A stretch of 64,000 nucleotides of DNA from Fischerella sp. CENA71. GTDB lineage: Bacteria > Cyanobacteriota > Cyanobacteriia > Cyanobacteriales > Nostocaceae. The notes under the pieces are model-generated. The model saw only the letters and a list, made by a program, of their open reading frames with translations, made no database searches and was not told the DNA's origin. Positions 51,532-59,992 of this stretch are shown piece after piece (position 1 is the stretch's first letter; every line of letters starts with the position of its first letter). The translations under genes and the position numbers were made by a program. Location: assembly GCA_024239075.1 (NCBI GenBank), contig JANBVI010000064.1, forward strand, positions 62,001 through 126,000, read 5' to 3'.

Positions 51532-52830
51532 ATGAACGCCCCAAAAATTCTAGTTATTGAGGACAAAAAAATCCTTGCTGGAGATATTATAAATAGTTTA
51601 AATAAGTTAGGATATCATGTTCATAAAATAGCTAAATCTATCGAAGAAGCTATACAAAATATTGCAGAAGATAAACCAAATTTAGTAATAATTGATATTT
51701 GTTTATTAGAAGCAATAGACGGTGTAAAAATAGTGGATTTCATTCAAAATACTTTTAAAACACCAGTACTATATCTAACAGACTGTTTAGATTATAAATC
51801 ATTAAATAAAAATCAATTACAAGAGCCTTTTCGCTATATTGTTAAACCTTTTACTGAGAAAGATTTATCTAATGCAGTTGAAATGGCTCTTTATAAAGAT
51901 AAAATTCAAAAACAGCGCCAACGTGAAAATCAAAGACTACTGACGCTGATTAATAGTATGGGCTGTGCAGTAGTAACGACAGATATTAATGCTTGCATTC
52001 AAATGATGAATCCGGTAGCAGAAAAACTTACTGGTTGGGAGCAAAAAGCAGCATTTGGAAAATATTTGGGAGAAGTTTTAAATTTAGTTGACAAAGACAC
52101 TGGAGAAGAGATTGTTCACATTGCAACACAAGCAATGAAAGCAGGTGTAGTTTTGCAACTACCAGAAAACTGTATTCTGATCACTAGGGATGGAAGAAAA
52201 ATTCCGATTGGGGATACAGTGTCACCGATTCGCGATGATATGGGTGTGATTACAGGTGCTGTGATCGTTTTTCAAGATATTACTGAACGCAAGCAAAAAG
52301 AAGCACAACTAGTTCGCAATGCTTTCTATGATGGACTGACAGCACTACCTAACCGAGTATTATTTTTGGATAGGCTAAAACAAGCGTCAGAACGTTGCAA
52401 AAGACGCCTAAATTATCATTTTGCCGTTTTGTTTTTAGATTTAGATAGTTTTAAAATCATTAACGATCGCTTTGGGCATGGAATGGGTGATGATTTATTA
52501 GTAGCGATCGCTCGACGTTTGGATTCATGCTTGCGTAGTGGTGACACTGTTGCTAGATTTGGCGGTGATGAATTTGCAGTGTTGTTAGAGGATATTAAAG
52601 ACGTTAGCGATGCTATCAATATTGCTAAACGCATTCAAGAAACTCTATGTTTACCTCTTCACCTCAATGGACATGAAATATCTACAACAGCTAGCATCGG
52701 GATTGCTTTAAGTAGCAGTGGTTACGAAGAACCGACAAATCTATTACGGGATGCAGATGTAGCAATGTACCGCGCTAAGGGGAAAGGAAAGGGCAATTAT
52801 ATTGTTTTCGATCATAATTTTACAGTTTAA
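51532..52830 (+). CDS. Response regulator with PAS and GGDEF domains (diguanylate cyclase)
   Basis: 432 residues. The receiver is at about 5-120 (VIEDKK, phospho-Asp in LVIIDICLLEAIDG, Lys in YIVKPF), PAS/PAC at about 138-255 and GGDEF at about 265-428. The active-site RFGGDEF is intact, and RSGD five residues before it is a product-inhibition I-site (RxxD). There is no EAL domain. It should make cyclic di-GMP in response to phosphorylation by an unlinked kinase and a PAS-bound signal. It is monocistronic. Confidence 0.93.
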   Translation: MNAPKILVIEDKKILAGDIINSLNKLGYHVHKIAKSIEEAIQNIAEDKPNLVIIDICLLEAIDGVKIVDFIQNTFKTPVLYLTDCLDYKSLNKNQLQEPFRYIVKPFTEKDLSNAVEMALYKDKIQKQRQRENQRLLTLINSMGCAVVTTDINACIQMMNPVAEKLTGWEQKAAFGKYLGEVLNLVDKDTGEEIVHIATQAMKAGVVLQLPENCILITRDGRKIPIGDTVSPIRDDMGVITGAVIVFQDITERKQKEAQLVRNAFYDGLTALPNRVLFLDRLKQASERCKRRLNYHFAVLFLDLDSFKIINDRFGHGMGDDLLVAIARRLDSCLRSGDTVARFGGDEFAVLLEDIKDVSDAINIAKRIQETLCLPLHLNGHEISTTASIGIALSSSGYEEPTNLLRDADVAMYRAKGKGKGNYIVFDHNFTV

Positions 52831-52940
52831 AAAATAAGATTACGTTTTTTGTTAATTCTCTACTAATCACTTAACATTTAATCAAATTACCTGCTTTTTC
52901 AGAGTAAAGTGGATATTTGACTGTTTAGCCAGCAAAGCTA

Positions 52941-54224
52941 ATGGTAAAGTTTCTCACAAAGTTTAAGTGGTTAACAGTAATTTTTGTTTCGGTATTGTTG
53001 GGTGTTCTGTTTATATCAGTTCCTTCAGCTCAAACCCAACAGCCAGTAATTCTCAACTTGTTGATGACAGCTCCTGATGCTCAACCTTGGAAAGAGGGGA
53101 TCATCAAAGACTTTGAGAGTAAAAATCCTGGTATTCGCATTAATATTATTGAGGGGCCAAACGCCACTAATTTACTTGAAGACCTGTATACATCGGCATT
53201 TATTTTAGGTGATTCTCCATACGATCTCATCAATATGGATGTAATTTGGACACCTAAATTTGCTGCGGCTGGGTGGTTGTTAGATTTAACAAATAAGGTT
53301 ACACAATCAGAATTAGCAGCATTTTCGCCCAGAGATGTAGAAGGAGGACGTTACAAAGGTAGATTGTATAGAATTCCCATGCGGAGTGATGTGGGAATGC
53401 TTTATTATCGGGAAGATTTACTCAAACAAGCGGGGTTTAATCCACCAGAAACTTTTACGGATTTAATCAAGATTTCCCAAAATTTAAAACAACAAGACAA
53501 GATCAATTGGGGATATCTTTGGCAAGGACGTCAATATGAAGGTTTAGCGGCGATGTTTGTCGAAGTTCTCGAAGGTTTTGGTGGATTTTGGGTGAATCCC
53601 AATACCCTAGAGGTAGGATTAGATAGACCGGAAACCTTAAAAGCGATCGCCTTTCTCAAAGAGACAATTCAAACAGGGATTTCTCCACCTGGTGTCACTA
53701 CATACCAAGAAGAAGAAACCAGGCGCATTTTTCAAAGTGGACAAGCGGCTTTTTTACGCAGCTGGCCTTATGTTTGGCCTTTAGCTAATGCCAAGGATTC
53801 TCCGATTAAAGGTAAAATAGCTATCAAAACCATGGTTAGTGCCTCTGGTAAAAGTGGAGGAGCTTGCTTAGGTGGATGGGGTTTGGGAATTTCTAAAACT
53901 ACCAAGCATCCCCAAGAAGCTTGGAAAGCAATTCAATACTTTACTAGCGAAGAAGCACAGCGTCGATTTATCCTCAAAGCTGGTTTTGTACCCAGTAGAC
54001 GTTCACTATTTACAGATCCGCAAATTGTCGCCACCTATCCCTACTACCCCCAATTACTAGAAGTGGTAGAACAAGCCGTCTTGCGTCCACCCATCGCCCA
54101 ATATGCTCAAACATCAGATATTTTGCAACGTTATTTGAGTGCAGCATTAACAAATCGCATGTCACCGGAAGCAGCCATGAAAGCAGCAGCACAGGAGACA
54201 AGGCGATTGTTGGGGAATGTGTGA
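52941..54224 (+). CDS. ABC transporter sugar-binding protein (MalE-like)
   Basis: 427 residues. A signal peptide (WLTVIFVSVLLGVLFISVPSA) is followed by a family 1 solute-binding protein: VILNLLMTAPDAQPWKEGII, FESKNPGIRINIIEG, LYRIPMRSDVGMLYYREDLL and GGWGLGISKTTKHPQEAWK. There is no lipobox Cys. It binds a sugar or glycoside such as trehalose, maltose or glucosylglycerol in the periplasm. The permease gene follows 86 bp downstream. The ligand cannot be told from the sequence. Confidence 0.9.
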   Translation: MVKFLTKFKWLTVIFVSVLLGVLFISVPSAQTQQPVILNLLMTAPDAQPWKEGIIKDFESKNPGIRINIIEGPNATNLLEDLYTSAFILGDSPYDLINMDVIWTPKFAAAGWLLDLTNKVTQSELAAFSPRDVEGGRYKGRLYRIPMRSDVGMLYYREDLLKQAGFNPPETFTDLIKISQNLKQQDKINWGYLWQGRQYEGLAAMFVEVLEGFGGFWVNPNTLEVGLDRPETLKAIAFLKETIQTGISPPGVTTYQEEETRRIFQSGQAAFLRSWPYVWPLANAKDSPIKGKIAIKTMVSASGKSGGACLGGWGLGISKTTKHPQEAWKAIQYFTSEEAQRRFILKAGFVPSRRSLFTDPQIVATYPYYPQLLEVVEQAVLRPPIAQYAQTSDILQRYLSAALTNRMSPEAAMKAAAQETRRLLGNV

Positions 54225-54310
54225 TTCAGTTATCAGTTATCAGTTATCAGTTATCAAATTCTATTACTCACTGTTCCCTGTTAAGAGTTCCCCGTTCCTT
54301 CCATTGACAA

Positions 54311-55210
54311 ATGACAAATTTAAGTACAATCCGTAGTCGAGAACAGAGAACAGCGTGGCTTTTCTTATTGCCTGCGCTGCTGTTGTTGTTGTTAGTATTT
54401 GGTTATCCGATTCTGCGGGCTTTTTGGTTGAGTTTGTTTGCTAAGAATTTGGGAACTCAGCTACAGGCTAATTTTGCTGGTTTGGATAATTATGTGCGGA
54501 TGGCTGGAGATGGCCGTTTTTGGCAAAGTTTCTGGATTTCATCTGTATTTACTACTGCATCGGTGATTTTTGAATTGGTTTTAGGTTTGGGAATTGCTTT
54601 GGTTCTCAATCAACGATTTTTTGGACGAGGTGCGGTACGAACGATCGCGATCATACCTTGGGCTTTACCTACTGCTTTGATTGGTTTGGCGTGGGCGTGG
54701 ATTTTTAATGATCAATTTGGGGTGGTAAATGATATCTTGCTGAGATTGGGTGTGATTCAAAATGGTATAAATTGGCTAGGAGAACCAACTCTAGCAATGG
54801 TTGCAGTCGTGTTTGCAGATGTATGGAAGACTACACCATTTATTAGTATTTTGTTGTTGGCTGGTTTGCAGTCAATTTCCTCAGATTTGTACGAAGCACA
54901 TGCAATTGATGGGGCTACATCTTGGCAAAGTTTTTATAAAATTACCTTACCACTGTTGATGCCACAAATTTTGATCGCGATGTTGTTTCGCTTTGCCCAA
55001 GCTTTTGGGATTTTTGATTTAATTGCTGTGATGACTGGTGGTGGACCTGGTGGCGCTACAGAAGTTGTATCTTTATATATCTACTCAACAATCATGCGGT
55101 ATTTAGATTTTGGTTATGGTGCGGCGCTGGTAGTGGTGACATTTGTATTATTGATTGCAGCTGTCGCGATCGCAAGTTGGTTGTTGAAAAAATCTCGTTT
55201 AACGGTGTGA
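54311..55210 (+). CDS. ABC sugar transporter permease (MalF type)
   Basis: 299 residues with six membrane helices. The cytoplasmic EAA loop reads EAHAIDGATSWQSFYKITLP (about 196-215), matching the EAA-G-I-LP pattern that contacts the ATPase. The N-terminus (REQRTAWLFLLPALLLLLLVFGYP) is typical of MalF-like subunits. A second (MalG-type) permease and the ATPase are not in the window; a multi-substrate ATPase encoded elsewhere is common in cyanobacteria. Confidence 0.92.
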   Translation: MTNLSTIRSREQRTAWLFLLPALLLLLLVFGYPILRAFWLSLFAKNLGTQLQANFAGLDNYVRMAGDGRFWQSFWISSVFTTASVIFELVLGLGIALVLNQRFFGRGAVRTIAIIPWALPTALIGLAWAWIFNDQFGVVNDILLRLGVIQNGINWLGEPTLAMVAVVFADVWKTTPFISILLLAGLQSISSDLYEAHAIDGATSWQSFYKITLPLLMPQILIAMLFRFAQAFGIFDLIAVMTGGGPGGATEVVSLYIYSTIMRYLDFGYGAALVVVTFVLLIAAVAIASWLLKKSRLTV

Positions 55211-55562
55211 GAAATCGGGGAACGGGGAATAGATTTTCATAACACAAAATTTTAAGTACTAGATTTTTCATTAACAGAAAACTCACTTTCATAATAAAGG
55301 TAAAAAAAAGCCAGTGTGAAAAATAGCACTGGCGGGAATGAATCCAAGAGCACAAGGTTCGCTGAGCTATAACTAAGAATTCCAGAAAATCATGATTTTT
55401 TAAAGGTATATGCAACTTTCATGCAACATCTATGGCTATTTATCCTTGGTGCGACGGCTCCGATACACTTTTGGCTATGGTGGTTAACCCACCACAGCAT
55501 CAATCAGTAGCTTGTATAGAAGCTACTATGCACTGCGATCGCAGTGCATTTAAACTTGATTT
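55211..55562. other. Intergenic region between converging units
   Basis: GGGGAACGGGG short repeat at 55215-55228, then the minus-strand terminator at 55302-55333. The remainder (55380-55562) contains a short palindrome ACTGCGATCGCAGT and no supported gene. Confidence 0.5.
55302..55333 (-). terminator. Intrinsic terminator of the halogenase/ACP operon
   Basis: On the minus strand GCCAGTG, a 10-nt loop, CACTGGC and TTTTTTTT. It lies 230 bp beyond the stop of the DUF2141 gene in the orientation of the whole minus-strand cluster. Confidence 0.8.
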
Positions 55563-56033
55563 TTATGGATCAAGCGAATATTTCATCGCAATCCTAATAG
55601 TTTTATTCTTCTTCAGTGGGAAACTTGAGTCTTTAAAATTTGGTATACCTGTTTTGACTGATATTCTTGGATTATTGGAAACACCAAAACCCTCTTGTGG
55701 AATACCTAACAAGTCTCTGTTTAGTTTGTAATCTCCATTTTGATCATCTACTACGGCGACAGCATAAGTTCCAGGCTGTAATCCATAGAATTCCTTTTTG
55801 AGAGAATTTCCCTGAATCTCAACGCAACCACTTTGTACTTCACTAGTATCATTCAGAGGAAATCCTTGTTCATTATTATAAATTCTCAGGCAAACTTGCC
55901 CATTTTGATGACGGATTCCATTGACTACAACAGTTAGATTAATAGCAGAATTTTGATTTGCTGTAGCCAAGCCCAAGATGACAAAATTAGACAATAAAAA
56001 CAGATTAAATAGAGTAATTTTTTGAGTGATCAT
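55563..56033 (-). CDS. DUF2141 domain protein, secreted
   Basis: 156 residues. Signal peptide LFNLFLLSNFVILGLATA, then the DUF2141 pattern: INLTVVVNGIRHQNGQVCLRIYN, the acidic loop GDYKLNRDLLGIPQEGFGVS and the closing KNKTIRIAMKY. Two Cys (VCLRIY and SGCVEI) could form a disulfide. The fold is a periplasmic beta-sandwich of unknown role. It starts 4 bp after the epimerase stop, so it belongs to the same transcript and is the last gene of the cluster. Confidence 0.85.
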   Translation of the reverse strand: MITQKITLFNLFLLSNFVILGLATANQNSAINLTVVVNGIRHQNGQVCLRIYNNEQGFPLNDTSEVQSGCVEIQGNSLKKEFYGLQPGTYAVAVVDDQNGDYKLNRDLLGIPQEGFGVSNNPRISVKTGIPNFKDSSFPLKKNKTIRIAMKYSLDP

Positions 56034-56037
56034 ATAT

Positions 56038-57039
56038 TTACAATAATTTATGAATATCTGTTATTTGCAGCCATTCTTGGGTGCGTCGCATTCCCTCTTC
56101 TAAGTCAATTTTTGCTTCAAAACTTAACATCTTTTGAGCTTTGGAAATAGAGTAAGCATAGGGACGAGAGAGAAAATCCATAGTTTCTGGTAGTAGGTCG
56201 GGTTTTTTCCGAAAAAGTTTTTGTCCCTGTTCGCGTACCCGAAGCAATAATTTAGCTTCATCTTTTGATAAAGAAATAGGCACGGATAAACCAGCTATTT
56301 CAGCTAAGTTAGTAAAATATTTTTTCCAAGAAGTATTTTTCCCATCAGTGATATTAAAAATTTCTCCGTATGCTTCTTTTTCCATAGCAAGAAAGATGGC
56401 ATCAATCAGATTATCAATGTATAAATGGTTGATAACTCCTTGTCCATCGTTAATCAATGCGAATAATTTTCGCTGCATCATCACTATTGGTCGGACTATC
56501 CAGGGAATACTCCCTGGCCCATAAACATCTCCTGGTCTAATAATGATGATTCCAAAACCTGGTGGAGTATCCAGTTCTAAGAGTGCTGCTTCGGCTTCTA
56601 TTTTTGTCTGACAGAAAGGATTATTCTCACCACGTAGTGGCCCATCTTCTGTAACGCCATCGGGATAGTTGAAACCGTAAACCATCGCACTGGAGAGATG
56701 AACAAAGGTTTTGACACCAGAATTTTTAGCAGCTTTAGCCATATTCACGGTTCCACCTACATTGACATCACGAAAATGCTGGATCTGTCCAGTTTCTTGA
56801 ACAATACCAGCCGTATGCAAAACGATGTCTACTCCCTGACAAGCTTTATGAGCAATTGTCGGATCGGTGACACTACCAACTATGACCTCAGCACCTAGTT
56901 GTTGTGCTTTTTTGATTTTTTCTGCGGAACGTCCTAGTCCTCGAACTTTCATCCCTCGTGCGATCGCTAGTTCAGTAGTCCGCAAGCCAATAAATCCACC
57001 AATTCCTGAAATCAGGAGTGTTTGTCCAGAGAAGTTCAT
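56038..57039 (-). CDS. NAD(P)-dependent epimerase/reductase (extended SDR, 3-beta-HSD-like)
   Basis: 333 residues. The Rossmann motif SGIGGFIG is at about 11-18, then DIVLHTAGIVQ, FVHLSSAMVYG and VIIIRPGDVYGPG. The catalytic YxxxK position reads NPFCQTK, with Phe in place of the usual Tyr, so activity is doubtful or mechanistically altered. It lies between the condensation-like pair and DUF2141 in a minus-strand operon and may reduce or epimerise the cluster's intermediate. Substrate unknown. Confidence 0.82.
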   Translation of the reverse strand: MNFSGQTLLISGIGGFIGLRTTELAIARGMKVRGLGRSAEKIKKAQQLGAEVIVGSVTDPTIAHKACQGVDIVLHTAGIVQETGQIQHFRDVNVGGTVNMAKAAKNSGVKTFVHLSSAMVYGFNYPDGVTEDGPLRGENNPFCQTKIEAEAALLELDTPPGFGIIIIRPGDVYGPGSIPWIVRPIVMMQRKLFALINDGQGVINHLYIDNLIDAIFLAMEKEAYGEIFNITDGKNTSWKKYFTNLAEIAGLSVPISLSKDEAKLLLRVREQGQKLFRKKPDLLPETMDFLSRPYAYSISKAQKMLSFEAKIDLEEGMRRTQEWLQITDIHKLL

Positions 57040-57104
57040 AAGAAAGTGGGTGTAGGGGTGTAGGAGGAGTCTGTATTTTCATCCTTGACGGTGAGGTTTT
57101 GGCT

Positions 57105-58493
57105 TCATGGATGACGGCGTCTAGGGATGCGACGAACAATACTCAAAGCAGGACATCGGGGAACGGCAATCATTTGATCAGCAAAAGTGAATTTTTTATT
57201 GTTACAAGCTTCAACAATACAAGCAAGGACATTATCGGCGAGAATTTCTGCTGTTTCCTGACTAATTGCAGGCTCAGAAAACATGAAATTCAAATACATT
57301 TTTTCTTCAAAAGTGAGAACCGCAACACACAGTCCTCTAAATGCTGCATTAGAAGTCACAAAGCTGATTTCTTCAAGTTCAAATACACCATACTCTGAAC
57401 GAATATTGACTTTACCTATATTTGTGACACCAACAGTGGAAAATACTTGATGAGGGTAAGCGAGAAGAAACTTAATCAACAGCTTGGTTAATAAGGGCAA
57501 ACAGAAGACGCGATCGCTTTCCAAAGTCTTTTGCATTTGTTGTCTTCTGTTGCGAGCTAAATTCCAGAACCGTGTATTTGATTTTAAAGTATGACAGGAA
57601 ATATCACCGGAAACCAACACGCCTAAATGTTCATCACTGACTGGTGGTTTGAGTCGGTGACGCAAATTGATTGGAGACCAACAGCTGACATTTAAATCTG
57701 TTTTTTTATCAACACTGATTTTTTTACCTGCTGCAAACAACATTGCTGCACACAAAGCAGCGTGTACCGTTGTCCTGTTCTTCTTACAAACATTTATTAA
57801 CTTTGTGGTTTGCTCTTCGTTAAGCTTTCTGTGAACAATACCAGTACGGCGTGATTCTATGGGCGCGAATTTTTCAAAGTTTAAGGTTTTTGGTTGGTAG
57901 CGAATATCCCTTAATAAAAGTCTAAATACGTCTAAAAAGAGATTTAGCCCACCTTTCCATCCCTGCATTGAGTCTGGTAAGAGTGTTGTTATCGGTGGTA
58001 ATGCCGGCAAGCTGATAACTTCTATTGGTTCTAAAGATATGAGTTTTTGGCAATATCTCAAAAGGTCTGAATGCAATTGCATACATGATAAACCGTCTGC
58101 GATCGCATGATGTATTGTTGTGATCAAATAATTGACGTTGCTCTCATTTTTCAGACTCACAAAGACAACTCGCATTAAACTTTTGTCACTCTCAATTTTT
58201 TGATTGAGTTCTTCTTGAACAACTTCTCGCCACTGTTGTGGATACAGCTTTGTTACAACACGTAAAGGAATCTGGATGTTTCCAGTTTCAAAGCGTAAAC
58301 TATTTAATCTACCGATAATCCGCGATTTCAGACGAGGATGACGTGCCTGTAACAATTCAAGAGCTTGTTTAACAATTTCTTTGTTGAAGAGTCCATTAAT
58401 TCGACAAATCGTAATTATATTGTATGTTGTCGCACGGCGATTCAAAATCTCCATCGCTTGCTCGTACGGAGAAAGTTTCCTGTCATAGAGCAT
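57105..58493 (-). CDS. Condensation-domain-like acyltransferase B (PapA/WES-like)
   Basis: 462 residues starting MLYDRKLSPYEQAMEI. The HHxxxDG active site is HHAIADGLSC (about 128-137), and the DLNVSCWSPINLR segment stands where condensation enzymes have the DFG-like latch. It is a stand-alone member of the condensation/alcohol-acetyltransferase superfamily, which moves an acyl group from a carrier protein or CoA to an amine or alcohol. It is a tandem paralogue of the next gene upstream and ends just before the epimerase. Confidence 0.82.
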   Translation of the reverse strand: MLYDRKLSPYEQAMEILNRRATTYNIITICRINGLFNKEIVKQALELLQARHPRLKSRIIGRLNSLRFETGNIQIPLRVVTKLYPQQWREVVQEELNQKIESDKSLMRVVFVSLKNESNVNYLITTIHHAIADGLSCMQLHSDLLRYCQKLISLEPIEVISLPALPPITTLLPDSMQGWKGGLNLFLDVFRLLLRDIRYQPKTLNFEKFAPIESRRTGIVHRKLNEEQTTKLINVCKKNRTTVHAALCAAMLFAAGKKISVDKKTDLNVSCWSPINLRHRLKPPVSDEHLGVLVSGDISCHTLKSNTRFWNLARNRRQQMQKTLESDRVFCLPLLTKLLIKFLLAYPHQVFSTVGVTNIGKVNIRSEYGVFELEEISFVTSNAAFRGLCVAVLTFEEKMYLNFMFSEPAISQETAEILADNVLACIVEACNNKKFTFADQMIAVPRCPALSIVRRIPRRRHP

Positions 58494-58532
58494 AATTACC
58501 TTTGTATTAAAAACTCATTAAATGAGATATGG

Positions 58533-59939
58533 CTATTGATAGCGTCCAGAACCTCGACGAGCAACACTCAAAGCAGTAGGAGCAGTAGAGGGTAGCTGAT
58601 GCTGAGGAAGTGCAACAATTTGATCGGAAAAAGTTAACTTTGCGTTGTTGCAAGCCTCAACAATACAAGCAAGGACATGATCGGCGAGAGCTTCTGCTGT
58701 TTCCTGACTAATTGCAGGCTCAGAAAACATAAAATTCAAAACCATTTTTTCTTCAAAAGTCAGAACCGCAACACACAAACCCCCAAATGCTCCCCATGCA
58801 GGAACGAAGCTAATTTCTTCAAGTTTAAATACACCATAATCCGCAGGAATGTTGACTTTTCCTATATTTGTGACACCTACTGTGGCAAACATTTGGCGAG
58901 GAAATGTGATCAGAAAATCTGTTAACGGTTCAATTAATAAAGCTGAACAAAAGATCCGATCACCTTCTATATTTGCTTCCAACTGTTGTCTTCTGTTGCG
59001 AGCTAAATCCCAAAAGCCTGTATTTATCTTTAAGGTATGGCAGGAAATATCACCGGAAACCAACACACTTAAATGTTCGTCACTCACTTTTGGTTTGAAT
59101 CGGTTACGCAGATTGATGCTTGACCAACAGCTAACACCAACATTTGTTTTTTTGCCAGCATTGATTTTTCTACCTGCTGCAAACAACATCGCTGCACACA
59201 AAGCAGAATGTACTGTTGTTTGATTCTTTCTACAAACATTAATTAACTGTGTGGTTTGCTCTTTGTTCAGTTTTCTTTGGACAATACCAGTACGGCGTGA
59301 TTCGATGGGGGCGAATTTTTCAAAGTTTAAGGTTTTTGGTCGGTATCGAATATCTCTTACCACATGTCTGAATATCGTCAAGAAAATATTTAACGCACCT
59401 TTCCATCCCTGCATTGATTCTGGTAGGAGTTTCCTCATCGGTGGTAGTGCAGGTAAGCTGACGACTTCTATTGGTTCAAAAGATATGATTTTTTGGCAAT
59501 ATTGCAAAAGTTCTGAATGCAGTTGTATACATGACAAACCGTCTGCGATCGCATGATGTATTGTTGTAATCACATAATTGACTTTGCTGTCATTTTTGAA
59601 ATGAACAAGCACAACTCGCATTAAACTTTTGTTACTCTCAATTTTTTGATTGAGTTCTTCCCAAACAACTTCTTGTGACTGTTGTGAGTGTAGCTTTTTA
59701 ACTACACGTAAAGGAATTTGGATATCTCCAGTTTCAAAACGCAGAGTATCTAACTTATCAACAATCCGAGAGTTAAGCCGAGGATGACGTAGCTGTAGTA
59801 ATTCCAAAGCTTGTCTGATGGTTTCTTCGTCGAGGAGTCCGTTGATGCGACAAATCGTGACTATATTGTAAGCGCTAGCACGACGATTCACAATTTCTAT
59901 AACTTGCTCCAAAGGAGAAAGTTCTCTATCGTAGAGCAT
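58533..59939 (-). CDS. Condensation-domain-like acyltransferase A (PapA/WES-like)
   Basis: 468 residues, beginning MLYDRELSPLEQVIEIVNRR and closely similar along its whole length to its downstream paralogue (40 bp away). The active site HHAIADGLSC is kept (about 128-137), as are KLNKEQTTQLINVCRKNQTT and VTNIGKVNIPADYGVF. Both copies look functional, with differences spread over the surface. Presumably they act in series or on two positions of the product, with the free acyl carrier protein of the cluster as donor. Confidence 0.82.
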   Translation of the reverse strand: MLYDRELSPLEQVIEIVNRRASAYNIVTICRINGLLDEETIRQALELLQLRHPRLNSRIVDKLDTLRFETGDIQIPLRVVKKLHSQQSQEVVWEELNQKIESNKSLMRVVLVHFKNDSKVNYVITTIHHAIADGLSCIQLHSELLQYCQKIISFEPIEVVSLPALPPMRKLLPESMQGWKGALNIFLTIFRHVVRDIRYRPKTLNFEKFAPIESRRTGIVQRKLNKEQTTQLINVCRKNQTTVHSALCAAMLFAAGRKINAGKKTNVGVSCWSSINLRNRFKPKVSDEHLSVLVSGDISCHTLKINTGFWDLARNRRQQLEANIEGDRIFCSALLIEPLTDFLITFPRQMFATVGVTNIGKVNIPADYGVFKLEEISFVPAWGAFGGLCVAVLTFEEKMVLNFMFSEPAISQETAEALADHVLACIVEACNNAKLTFSDQIVALPQHQLPSTAPTALSVARRGSGRYQ

Positions 59940-59992
59940 AAGTTGTATGTATTATATTTTATGCTTTGTACTTAGTCGGATTCAATTCAGCT

